A stretch of 34,010 nucleotides of DNA from SZUA-365 sp034002405 (lineage in GTDB: Bacteria; Bacteroidota; Ignavibacteria; SZUA-365): contig JAVFAS010000037.1 in assembly GCA_034002405.1 (NCBI GenBank), forward strand, positions 1 through 34,010, given 5' to 3'. The position numbers were made by a program, and so were the translations under genes. The notes beneath the pieces are model-generated. The model was not told the origin of the DNA. It saw nothing but the letters and a program-made list of their open reading frames with translations, and ran no database searches. Shown here in pieces: positions 24,401 through 31,719 of this stretch (within the stretch, counting starts at the first letter, position 1; every line of letters starts with the position of its first letter).

Positions 24401-25605
24401 CCTTCTCGCTGCGTGTCGTGGCGCGCAATGACAGCGAGATCGAGGCTGCGTTGGCCCGGTATCTCGAGCGCCGGATGACGCGCCGGGAGGCCACGCGCGA
24501 GATGGCCACCTTGCAGGAACGGCCGGGAGAGACGGTGCTCGAACGAGCATTGTCACTGCTGATCGATCATGCGGTGGGGGTCGGGAATGCGCGGTGGCAC
24601 GCCCAGGCACGACTGGTCGAGACCGTCTGTCGTATTGGCGCGGACGACGGTGACCTCGCGTTTCGTGATGCCATTCGCCATGCCGCTTCCGCGAAATACG
24701 CGCTGCGGAATTCCCTCCCGGCCGCGATCGAACAGGGACAGGAACGCATGCCGCTGCTGATCGCGTGGATCAAGCAGTTGGAAAAGGATCGCAGTGCCAG
24801 CGTTCGGGAGAATGCCGCGCACCTCGCCGCGTCGTGCCGGCTGCTGGCCGACGGGACGACCGACGAACCCGTGCTCGATGCCCTGCGGGAATTCGCCGCT
24901 CTGATTGAGATCGACGGCATCGTGACTGAATCTGCGCGGAAGGAACGTGCCGCCACGATGCATCGCTTCGCCGCGGCCTTCGCCGCGGTCGCGAATGCCG
25001 ACCGGTTGACAGGTGATCGACGGAACGCCGCACCGGGCAGCGCCACGCGTCTGTTCCAACGGTTCTTTCCGGACGCCGATGTGAAGCAGCTTCTTGTGCG
25101 CATGCGGCACGCACTTCGGCAGGAGGATGGTGTTTCCGTGCGTCACGAATCTGAAACGCCGGGATCGCGACCGACACCGCCCATTTCCTCGCGAACCGAC
25201 GCCGGGGCTGTCCATGACCCAAGGCCGGAGCCCATTCCCCAGGCGACGTCTTCGCAGGATGATGCGGCCCCCTCGCCGTCCGATGCCGCGGTTGTGGAGG
25301 ATCCCCCGTCAGTGGTCCTCCCCGATCGCAGCGACACCGCGGTGCATCGCCGTCGACCGACGACGGAAGGGACTGCCGCGATTCCGGGCATCCGTCCCGC
25401 TCCGCGCGAGCGTTCCGTCCCCGCCGGACGTCCGGTTCCACCCGCGGGGACGCCCGAATCCGGCACAACACGCCCCACCGCCGCGCGCGTGTCGGAATCG
25501 CCCATCCATAGGGATGATGCCGATCCACTGTATCCCGAACTGCGCAGGCATCTCGACTGGCTCAAGAATTTCAACACTCATTTTCTGAAGAACCATGCAT
25601 CCTGA
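21439..25605 (+). CDS. Large RecQ-like SF2 helicase with extra N- and C-terminal regions
   Basis: 1388 aa from GTG 21439; ATG 21466 with GGAG 9 nt upstream is an equally good start. Helicase motifs fit RecQ order: a Q-containing motif 0 (about 319-330), Walker A PPAAGKS (345-351), LASLAEDQRDQL (371-382), DEAQ with SEWSHD following (449-460), LTST (489-492), VATRAYAIGTHKPD (661-674) and QECGRGGRD (692-700). These parallel RecQ PTGGGKS, DEAH/SQWGHD, LTAT and GRAGRDG, with DEAQ in place of DEAH. The lineage looks nearer to DpdF-like or large defence-island RecQ proteins than to housekeeping RecQ. The N-terminal ~300 residues include an ERDVPCGALA segment that I recall from such large helicases. 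The ~680 residues after the core hold no zinc-binding RQC signature that I can see, and end in a Pro-rich linker (about 1235-1355) and a short helix. Probably a DNA translocase in a defence-like cassette. Confidence 0.82.
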   Translation: MERLSEFEKMHALLHAGYLLPGVFASAGALIERGTLLSRWRLCCAASVDADFDAPGAHAPRDPLLCSAANIIGRGLPTLCSVAVEQRFLEKFPEPIEARRIIDVLHGGNSPAEENDFQPAGVEPDDARARLLVRSPIAIALVQRALVEAALANALDMSAAAWTLIVVERDVPCGALAVSEFRRLLEALLRLEGKRRMLPRIRCMIVPATEFAASPLHAVEGVQLLDAHATLPAADLLIDFGFDRDVEADPTPLSAIAHRMTLRPPRDGEEQPRRFYLDAMERHAPGSANSPAEDATDGEPDADTGADEAVRTLLADCFRIPTPTVSQLRMIEDVRARRSFLAALPPAAGKSLAPRLTALLCPAPSCTVTPLASLAEDQRDQLADVFIDAIECLHEGMGLDARARARARFADRQAMILLVSAELFRTEETAAMFDALRKAKCDLSQLVIDEAQTMSEWSHDPRLAMQRVPWVFAGHAAPGASGHVPVCMLTSTHSHDVVVDLRWQLEEYGGRHVDVIVQDPDEDARFFRARRFSCQNTGSDSRNFPASRRALLADALARQRQRFLSLHAEAPLSMRCCDGEAPTEPPTLLICPRPWGPLGPTNRHTPGAEGPAVDETVAGAAPRVAVFVGKDDGLGSVGRQVFIEADESRRGFRHGRVDLMVATRAYAIGTHKPDIRCTLHIAPPVHIERLLQECGRGGRDRRFALHTVLCSMPGEPTPAHEEGSRGAGTSIPSPDFDFLRAAHAPRAGDAVREKLITSDLLREISYPEDSNTSRVANLIADEFGLSVRVRYWQRGLEERMYVQESGQGLGYVDLLTQELVPDSGYPDRILGKAVLEFAHAVCVEAAGSGPSLSSWVAATYPSDIDDGIARQLADFAPGECFTIRLGYDNDREPLLTQIHQSLWRTAGIEIQRKLFSEMHAATWAEFRHALALRVGQPQLFASLDPAIDAQLKTMFNRIRGREDTERFILRLGSLGIVRAHLSHPAARTFSLRVVARNDSEIEAALARYLERRMTRREATREMATLQERPGETVLERALSLLIDHAVGVGNARWHAQARLVETVCRIGADDGDLAFRDAIRHAASAKYALRNSLPAAIEQGQERMPLLIAWIKQLEKDRSASVRENAAHLAASCRLLADGTTDEPVLDALREFAALIEIDGIVTESARKERAATMHRFAAAFAAVANADRLTGDRRNAAPGSATRLFQRFFPDADVKQLLVRMRHALRQEDGVSVRHESETPGSRPTPPISSRTDAGAVHDPRPEPIPQATSSQDDAAPSPSDAAVVEDPPSVVLPDRSDTAVHRRRPTTEGTAAIPGIRPAPRERSVPAGRPVPPAGTPESGTTRPTAARVSESPIHRDDADPLYPELRRHLDWLKNFNTHFLKNHAS

Positions 25606-26827
25606 ATCGCAAGCCGCCTTGGCAGCACTCGAGCAGGAGCTCGAACACCTGCGCTCCGCCGTCGACCACATCGACCAGACCCGCAGCATCGCCCAGAACG
25701 TCGTCGAGTCCGTGGGCGTGATCCAGCGAAAGTATGCCGAACACCTCGATGCATTGCTCGCGGTGCAGAAGGAGGCGGTGCGGGAAGCCGGCACGCTCCG
25801 GCAGGAGCAGTTCGACGAACTGAGCGCATCGGCCCGGCGTCACATCCTCGAGTCCGCCGCACGCGCCAAGAAATACCTCGAGGAGTACAACGCCGAAATG
25901 AAGCAGGGACTCCTGGCCTCGGGAGACATGGCCACCGCGATGCTGCGAGACGTGGCGGAACAGGCGGGGGGCGTGATCGCGTCGACCGGCGAGCAGTTGC
26001 ACGGACAGCTCGATGCGTTGCTGTCCGATGTGCGGCACCAGCTCGAGCGGATGCACGAGCAGGCAGGCGAGCAGATTGTCGCCGGAAGCAGCAACGCCGC
26101 GCGTCACATCGACGAGATCGCCGGGAGGGCGGCGGGCGCGGTGCAGGGGCTCGATGCGCGCGCGCGCGGACATCTCGACGAGCTTGGCGCACTTGCGAAG
26201 GGAAGCGTGCAGGACGTGCTCGCACGGGCGAAGGAGATGATCGAGGAGGCAGGGAATCAATCCAAGCGCATCTACGCGGCGATCAAGAAGACGCAGGATC
26301 AGCAGACCACGGAATTCGAAAAGGTGACCGTCTCCGCCGACGCACTGATCGCATCGTCGGGCAAGCTCGTCCGCAGCATCGACGCCATCGATTTTCCCGC
26401 GCGTATGCAGTCCATCGAAAGCGACATTCATTCCCTGCATTACAATTTCAATTCCGCGATGAGCCGTATCGACGCGCTGGGGAAATCCAACGAACAGGCG
26501 ATGCAACTCCTTGGAGAGGATGTGGTCGGCAAGCTCGGTCGCATGGAGATGTTCACGGAAAAGGCCGTGCGCACGCATGGCGATGAAATGGAAAAACGCT
26601 TTCGCGAACAGGATTCACAAGTCCGAAATCTCCGAATCCTGCTCGTTGTCGTGCTCCTGTTCAATCTCCTCATCGCGGCAGGCGTGCTGCTGCTCTGGAA
26701 TCGCGCACCCGAGGCGCCACCTCCCGTGACCCCGGCCGCGCAGGTCGCGCCGGATACGCTTGCGGCCCAGCCCGAAACAATCCCCGAAAAGGACGCACCG
26801 CCCACCGGAAGACGGCGGACCCGATAG
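25595..26827 (+). CDS. Long coiled-coil protein with C-terminal transmembrane segment
   Basis: A 410-aa protein whose first ~340 residues are Ala/Glu/Gln-rich heptad-type helix with apolipoprotein- or chemoreceptor-like spacing and almost no proline. A single hydrophobic segment (about 346-368, LLVVVLLFNLLIAAGVLLLW) follows, then a ~40-residue Pro-rich tail ending GRRRTR. With no signal peptide, the coiled coil should be cytoplasmic and the tail outside. The gene overlaps the helicase gene by 11 nt in another frame, so translational coupling is likely. It may tether or sense for the helicase at the inner membrane. Long helices attract false homologies, so no family is assigned. Confidence 0.8.
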   Translation: MHPESQAALAALEQELEHLRSAVDHIDQTRSIAQNVVESVGVIQRKYAEHLDALLAVQKEAVREAGTLRQEQFDELSASARRHILESAARAKKYLEEYNAEMKQGLLASGDMATAMLRDVAEQAGGVIASTGEQLHGQLDALLSDVRHQLERMHEQAGEQIVAGSSNAARHIDEIAGRAAGAVQGLDARARGHLDELGALAKGSVQDVLARAKEMIEEAGNQSKRIYAAIKKTQDQQTTEFEKVTVSADALIASSGKLVRSIDAIDFPARMQSIESDIHSLHYNFNSAMSRIDALGKSNEQAMQLLGEDVVGKLGRMEMFTEKAVRTHGDEMEKRFREQDSQVRNLRILLVVVLLFNLLIAAGVLLLWNRAPEAPPPVTPAAQVAPDTLAAQPETIPEKDAPPTGRRRTR

Positions 26828-26893
26828 CGTTCCGTACCCGGATGGGGGAGATGACGCTGCGTGCACAAGGTGTCGACCCGCGCGCGGGTGTGA

Positions 26894-26922
26894 TTGCCGA
26901 AGAGCGGGCGCGGTGTTACATT
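26894..26922 (+). promoter_or_regulatory. Candidate promoter of the acyl-CoA synthetase gene
   Basis: TTGCCG (26894-26899) and TACATT (26917-26922) have a 17-bp spacer and end 34 bp before the ATG. Each box matches 4 of 6 consensus bases. If real, it separates this gene from the helicase cassette. Confidence 0.35.
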
Positions 26923-26956
26923 ACCATAGCACGCATCCAGCATTTCGCCTGAGACC

Positions 26957-28972
26957 ATGAACGAACACTTTGATTTCGGAGGCGACGTCGTCTGGCGTCC
27001 GACGCTCGACGATATCGAGCACAGCAACCTGTACGATTTCATGCGGACGCATGATCTTGCGTCGTATGACGAACTGATGGCCCGCTCGACACGCGACGTG
27101 GCGTGGTTCACGGATGCGGTACTCCGATTTCTCGGCATTCGCTTCGATCGTCCCTACGACACCGTCCTCGACCTCACCGACGGCATCGCGTTTCCGCGCT
27201 GGTGCGTCGGCGGGGAAATGAACATTGTCTCGAGCTGCATCGACCGCTGGGCGTCCGATGCCCGTCACCGTGAGCGTCCGGCGTTGGTTTGGGAAGGGGA
27301 GGAAGGCCGCACGCGCACGCTGAGCTACGGTGACCTCGCCGCGGACGTCGCGCGCTGCGCGAACGCCCTGCGTTCGCTTGGACTCGGCAAGGGCGACGCC
27401 ATCGGACTCTTCATGCCGATGACACCGGAGATTGTCATCGCACTGTTCGCGATCGCGAAAATCGGCGGCGTGATCCTCCCCATGTTCTCCGGTTTCGGCG
27501 CTCAGGCACTGTCCGAGCGGCTCGCCGACGCCGATGCACGGGCGTTGTTCACCGCTGATGGATTTTTCCGCCGCGGTGAGGTGGTTGACGTGAAATCCGT
27601 CGCCGATACCGCGTTGGCTGACGTGCCCACCGTACGGCATGTCATTGTGCTGCGACGCAGCGGACACGAGGTCGCGATGCAGGAGGGGCGGGACCAATGG
27701 TGGCACGATCTCGTGCCGACGCAATCCGATCGCTGCGATACCGAGCACACCGCGGCCGAGGATGTGCTGATGATCATGTATACTTCCGGCACCACCGGGC
27801 GTCCGAAGGGCGCCGTGCACACGCATTGCGGCTTCCCGGTAAAAGCGGCACAGGACATGGCGTTCGGCACCGACATCCATGCTCAGGATCTGATCTACTG
27901 GATGACCGATATGGGATGGATGATGGGACCGTGGCTCGTGTTCGGGGCGACGGTGCTCGGGGCCAGCTTCTTTCTCTCCGACGGTGCGCCGGATTATCCG
28001 GGTCCGAATCGACTGTGGCGGCAGGTCGAACGGCATCGGATCACCGTGCTCGGGATCTCGCCGACGCTGGTGCGCGCGCTGATGAAGCACGGCCTCGATC
28101 CCGTGCGCGCGCATGACATCGACACACTGCGCTGCTTCGCCTCGACCAGTGAGCCGTGGAACCCCGAGCCCTGGATGTGGCTGTTCCGCGACGTGGGCGA
28201 ATCGCTGCGTCCGATCATCAATTATTCGGGCGGCACGGAAATCAGTGGTGGCATCGTGATGGGAAACCCCCTGCTGCCGCTCAAACCCGCATCCTTCTCC
28301 GCCGCGTGTCCCGGGATCGCCGCCGACGTGTATGACGAACACGGCGCGCCGGTACGTAACGCGGTTGGCGAACTGGTCATCACCGCGCCGTGGATCGGCA
28401 TGACCCGCGGCTTCTGGCGCGATCGCGCGCGGTATCTGGAGACATACTGGTCGCGCTGGGACGGTGTCTGGGTGCATGGCGACTTCGCGGCGATCGATGC
28501 GGACGGATTGTGGTATATCCTCGGACGTTCCGACGATACGATCAAGATCGCCGGGAAGCGGGTGGGACCGGCGGAAATCGAAAGCGTGCTGGTGGCGCAT
28601 CCCGCCGTCAATGAAGCCGCCGCGATCGGGATTCCCCACGCGGTGAAGGGTAACGAGATCGTGTGTTTCTGTGTGCTCAATCCCGGTCGGCATGGCGATC
28701 AGGCGCTGGTGGCGGAATTGCGCGCGGCGCTGATCGGCGCGATGGGAAAACCCCTGGCGCCGCGAGCGATGTATTTCGTGTCCGACATCCCGAAAACGCG
28801 CAATGGCAAGATCATGCGCCGCATCGCGCGGAGCGCGTTTCTCGGACGCGAGGCGGGTGACACCTCCTCCCTGGTCAATCCCGAGACGGTCGACGAGATC
28901 CGGGCGCTGGGCGGACATGGCGCGCCGCCGGACGCCGCGCACGCGGCGGGGGATGCGCCGGATAACGGATAA
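26957..28972 (+). CDS. AMP-dependent acyl-CoA synthetase (ACS/acetyl-CoA synthetase-like)
   Basis: A cytoplasmic ANL-superfamily enzyme that activates a carboxylate with ATP to an acyl-adenylate and then an acyl-CoA. At 671 aa it has the usual length of acetyl/acetoacetyl-CoA synthetases. Seen in order: an N-terminal ACAS-type region (about 30-95, ending VGGEMNIVSSCIDRW), the P-loop YTSGTTGRPKGAVH (about 274-287), YSGGTEI in the adenylation core, the hinge region after WYILGRSDDTIKIAGKRV, and the catalytic Lys618 in TRNGKIMRR. All key residues are present. The substrate cannot be read from sequence; acetate, propionate or acetoacetate are all possible. It is 130 bp from the helicase cassette and 81 bp from the sulfur locus, with no obvious tie to either. 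Confidence 0.92.
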   Translation: MNEHFDFGGDVVWRPTLDDIEHSNLYDFMRTHDLASYDELMARSTRDVAWFTDAVLRFLGIRFDRPYDTVLDLTDGIAFPRWCVGGEMNIVSSCIDRWASDARHRERPALVWEGEEGRTRTLSYGDLAADVARCANALRSLGLGKGDAIGLFMPMTPEIVIALFAIAKIGGVILPMFSGFGAQALSERLADADARALFTADGFFRRGEVVDVKSVADTALADVPTVRHVIVLRRSGHEVAMQEGRDQWWHDLVPTQSDRCDTEHTAAEDVLMIMYTSGTTGRPKGAVHTHCGFPVKAAQDMAFGTDIHAQDLIYWMTDMGWMMGPWLVFGATVLGASFFLSDGAPDYPGPNRLWRQVERHRITVLGISPTLVRALMKHGLDPVRAHDIDTLRCFASTSEPWNPEPWMWLFRDVGESLRPIINYSGGTEISGGIVMGNPLLPLKPASFSAACPGIAADVYDEHGAPVRNAVGELVITAPWIGMTRGFWRDRARYLETYWSRWDGVWVHGDFAAIDADGLWYILGRSDDTIKIAGKRVGPAEIESVLVAHPAVNEAAAIGIPHAVKGNEIVCFCVLNPGRHGDQALVAELRAALIGAMGKPLAPRAMYFVSDIPKTRNGKIMRRIARSAFLGREAGDTSSLVNPETVDEIRALGGHGAPPDAAHAAGDAPDNG

Positions 28973-29053
28973 AAGATATTTTTTCCGAAATAGCGAATCC
29001 CGCCGCGCGAACGGCGCATCCCATGGGGACAATTTGGTAACGCGCATTCGCTC

Positions 29054-29706
29054 ATGACACAATTCTTCGGATTCATCGCGGCACTCATCATCGGCATGAC
29101 GCTCGGGCTGATTGGCGGAGGCGGTTCCATTCTCACCGTCCCGTCGATGGTCTATCTTTCCGGCATCGCGCCCATGCCTGCGACGGCCTACTCGCTGTTC
29201 GTGGTCGGCCTGACCGCGCTGGTCGGGTCGGTGGCGTACATGCGGAAGGGACTGGTTGATTACCACACCGCGTTTGTTTTTGGCGCACCGTCGCTGGTCG
29301 CCGTGTTTCTCACCCGTCATTCCCTCATGCCGGCCCTCCCGCTTGAATTCGGGATGGTCGCCGGCCTGACCATTACACGCGACCTCGCGCTGATGCTGCT
29401 GTTTGCCGTCCTGATGATCGCCGCCTCGGTATCAATGATCCGGCGCGGGAAGGTCCCGATATCCTCCGTACCCCCGCGTTCCTCGTATCCGCTCGTTCTC
29501 CTCGAAGGCAGCGTCGTCGGCGTGCTGACCGGACTGGTCGGCGCGGGTGGCGGCTTTCTCATCATCCCGGCGCTGGTGGTGCTCGCGCGCCTGCCGATGA
29601 ATGTCGCGGTGGGTACGTCCCTCCTGATCATCGCGGTAAAATCCTTGATCGGGTTCACCGGCGATCTCTCGCGGATGGACGTCAATTGGGCCTTCCTTGC
29701 GCTGTT
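29054..29706 (+). CDS. TauE/SafE (TSUP) family exporter, 3' end lost in assembly gap
   Basis: 217 residues of a polytopic membrane protein are present before the gap. Two family repeats are visible: an N-terminal one with GLIGGGGSILTVP (about 16-28) and a second with GLVGAGGGFLIIPAL (about 160-174). TSUP proteins are usually about 250 aa, so roughly the last helix is missing. The family exports sulfite, sulfoacetate and related anions. Here it sits upstream of a rhodanese and a persulfide dioxygenase fusion, so sulfite export after persulfide oxidation is the likely job. An apparent fusion to the rhodanese depends only on the arbitrary 100-N gap and should not be trusted. Confidence 0.88.
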
Positions 29707-29806
29707 NNNNNNNNNNNNNNNNNNNNNNNNNNNNNNNNNNNNNNNNNNNNNNNNNNNNNNNNNNNNNNNNNNNNNNNNNNNNNNNNNNNNNNNNNNNNNN
29801 NNNNNN
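29707..29806. other. Assembly gap of exactly 100 Ns
   Basis: An uninterrupted run of 100 N. This round number is the usual placeholder for an unknown gap size. It hides the end of the TauE/SafE gene and the start of the rhodanese gene. Confidence 0.99.
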
Positions 29807-30097
29807 GGTGAATTCCATCGTCTGATGACGGAGAATCCCGACGCGCTCGTGCTCGACGTGCGCACACCCGGCGAGTTTCACGCCGGACACATCCCGGGCG
29901 CGGTCAACATCGACATGATGGATTTCGAGTTCTCGGCGAAGGTCGAGTCCTATGACCGCGCGCGTCCCGTCCTGCTCTACTGCCGCAGCGGCAACCGCAG
30001 CGCGCATGCCGGCACGATCATGACGAAGCTCGGCTTCGAGAAGGTGTACAATCTCGCGTCCGGTCTGTTCGATTGGAACCATGGTCTCGAACGCTGA
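29807..30097 (+). CDS. Single-domain rhodanese sulfurtransferase, 5' end lost in assembly gap
   Basis: 96 residues that make up nearly a whole rhodanese domain. ALVLDVRTPGEFHAGHIPGA is followed by the active-site loop LLYCRSGNRS with an intact catalytic Cys, then LGFEKVYNLASGLFDW. Only the first strand or helix and the start codon are missing. It would carry sulfane sulfur between thiosulfate, persulfides and acceptors. It is followed after 21 nt by the persulfide dioxygenase fusion gene. Whether it is a separate protein or the C-terminus of the TauE/SafE protein cannot be decided here; a separate protein is more usual. Confidence 0.88.
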   Translation, partial: GEFHRLMTENPDALVLDVRTPGEFHAGHIPGAVNIDMMDFEFSAKVESYDRARPVLLYCRSGNRSAHAGTIMTKLGFEKVYNLASGLFDWNHGLER

Positions 30098-30118
30098 CGA
30101 AAGACGAGGAGAAGAACC

Positions 30119-31543
30119 ATGTATTTCCAACATATCTACGAAACGGGGCTCGCGCAGGCGAGCTATCTGATCGGCTGCCAGGCGACCGGCGAGGCGGTGG
30201 TGATCGATCCGCGACGGGACATCGATGTGTATCTCGAAGCCGCGGAGAAAAACCGTCTGCGCATCACGCACATCGCCGAAACACATATCCACGCCGACTT
30301 CCTCAGTGGATCGCGTGAACTTGCCGCCGCGACCGGCGCGACAATGTATCTCTCCGACGAAGGCGGGGCGGACTGGGCGTATCAGTTCGACCATGTCGGA
30401 CTGCGCGATGGCGACCAGTTCACCGTCGGCAATCTGCGCTTCGACGTGCTGCACACGCCGGGACACACCCCCGAGCACATCTCCTTCCTGCTCACCGACC
30501 TGCCCGCGAGCGCACAGCCGGTGATGCTGTTCTCGGGCGACTTCGTGTTCGTGGGCGATGTCGGGCGCCCCGACCTGCTGGAAAAAGCCGCCGGTGTCGC
30601 GGGCACGCGCGTCCAGGGCGCGCGCGACATGTTCCGTTCGCTGCGTCGTTTCACCGCGCTGCCCGATCATGTACAACTGTGGCCGGGACATGGCGCGGGT
30701 TCGGCCTGCGGCAAGGCGCTGGGCGCCGTGCCGAGTTCGACCGTCGGCTATGAAAAGCTCACGAACTGGGCATTGCGTATCGAGGATGAAGAGACCTTTA
30801 TCACCGAATTGCTCGCCGGACAGCCCGAACCACCGCGCTACTTCGCCATGATGAAACGGCTCAACAAGGTCGGTCCCCGCGTGCTCGGCGGCGTGCCGCA
30901 TCCCGCGCGCCTGACGTTGACACAGTTCACCGAGGCCATGACGCAGGGCCTCCCGCTCATCGACACGCGCGACAAGCTGGCCTTCGCCGGGGGACATTTT
31001 CCCGGCAGCCTCAATATCCAGAACAACAGCGCCTTCAGCACGTGGGCGGGGTGGATGCTCGAGTATGGCACGCCGTTCCTGCTCGTCGCCTCCGACAGCC
31101 GGATCGCCGAACTGACACGTGCCTTGATCCGCATCGGCCTGGACGACATCGCGGGATATGTCAGTGACATGGACCGTATCGGGGATGCGGGACACGACAT
31201 GCAGGTCGTCGATCAGATCACGGTGGACGAGCTGTATGCCCATCGCGATGAATACCTCGTGCTCGACGTTCGCGGCGCCACCGAGCATGCCGCGGCAAGA
31301 ATTCCGGGGTCACGGAACATTCATGCCGGTGTGCTTGCCGGGAAACTCGACGAACTCCCGCGTGACCGCCGCATGGTCGTGCATTGCGTGTCGGGCGACC
31401 GTTCGAGCATCGCGACAAGTTTTCTGCTGGCGAAGGGCTTCACGCAGGTCCGGAATCTCACCTGCGGCATCAATGGCTGGATGCAGCGCGGCTATGATGT
31501 GGAACGTGGCGGCGCATCGCAGGAAGATGCACTCGCGGCCTGA
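30119..31543 (+). CDS. CstB-like persulfide dioxygenase fused to two rhodanese domains
   Basis: A 474-aa cytoplasmic enzyme expected to oxidise protein or low-molecular-weight persulfides to sulfite and thiosulfate. The N-terminal metallo-beta-lactamase domain (1-250) carries ETHIHAD (His56, His58), HTPGHTPEH (His116), FSGD (Asp141) and WPGHG (His191), consistent with a mononuclear iron site as in ETHE1/PDO. Cys197 in GSACGK is near where CstB has its extra reactive Cys. The middle domain (about 262-355) is a rhodanese lacking Cys (VASDSRIAEL). The last domain (about 365-460) has an intact loop with Cys423 (HCVSGDRSS). This PDO, pseudo-rhodanese, rhodanese order matches staphylococcal CstB. 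GAGGAG lies about 8 nt before the ATG. It is probably co-transcribed with the rhodanese and exporter. Confidence 0.92.
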   Translation: MYFQHIYETGLAQASYLIGCQATGEAVVIDPRRDIDVYLEAAEKNRLRITHIAETHIHADFLSGSRELAAATGATMYLSDEGGADWAYQFDHVGLRDGDQFTVGNLRFDVLHTPGHTPEHISFLLTDLPASAQPVMLFSGDFVFVGDVGRPDLLEKAAGVAGTRVQGARDMFRSLRRFTALPDHVQLWPGHGAGSACGKALGAVPSSTVGYEKLTNWALRIEDEETFITELLAGQPEPPRYFAMMKRLNKVGPRVLGGVPHPARLTLTQFTEAMTQGLPLIDTRDKLAFAGGHFPGSLNIQNNSAFSTWAGWMLEYGTPFLLVASDSRIAELTRALIRIGLDDIAGYVSDMDRIGDAGHDMQVVDQITVDELYAHRDEYLVLDVRGATEHAAARIPGSRNIHAGVLAGKLDELPRDRRMVVHCVSGDRSSIATSFLLAKGFTQVRNLTCGINGWMQRGYDVERGGASQEDALAA

Positions 31544-31578
31544 GAATATCCGGTGGAGAGCCGATGTGCCATTCATGA

Positions 31579-31610
31579 GGGACGGAGCGTGCTCCGTCCC
31601 TTTTTTCTTT
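31579..31610 (+). terminator. Rho-independent terminator of the persulfide oxidation locus
   Basis: A perfect 10-bp inverted repeat, GGGACGGAGC (31579-31588) with GCTCCGTCCC (31591-31600), is followed by TTTTTTCTTT. It lies 36 bp after the stop codon and isolates the sulfur locus from the GH3 gene. Confidence 0.95.
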
Positions 31611-31719
31611 CGTCGCAGGCGGGGGACGAAGATCTCCCCGTGAATGCACGGGCGTATCCCGGAAAATAATCGTATCCTTGCACAATGGACACGGTACGCT
31701 CGAAGTTATAGGAATGGTT

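Noticed and set aside
20699..26827. Assignment to the Dpd DNA-modification system or to Shango
   Set aside because: Only the helicase is comparable. No dpdA-type transglycosylase, and no TerB or ATPase partner, is seen in the window.
29054..30097. Single TauE/SafE-rhodanese fusion gene
   Set aside because: Continuity rests entirely on a placeholder gap of 100 Ns.
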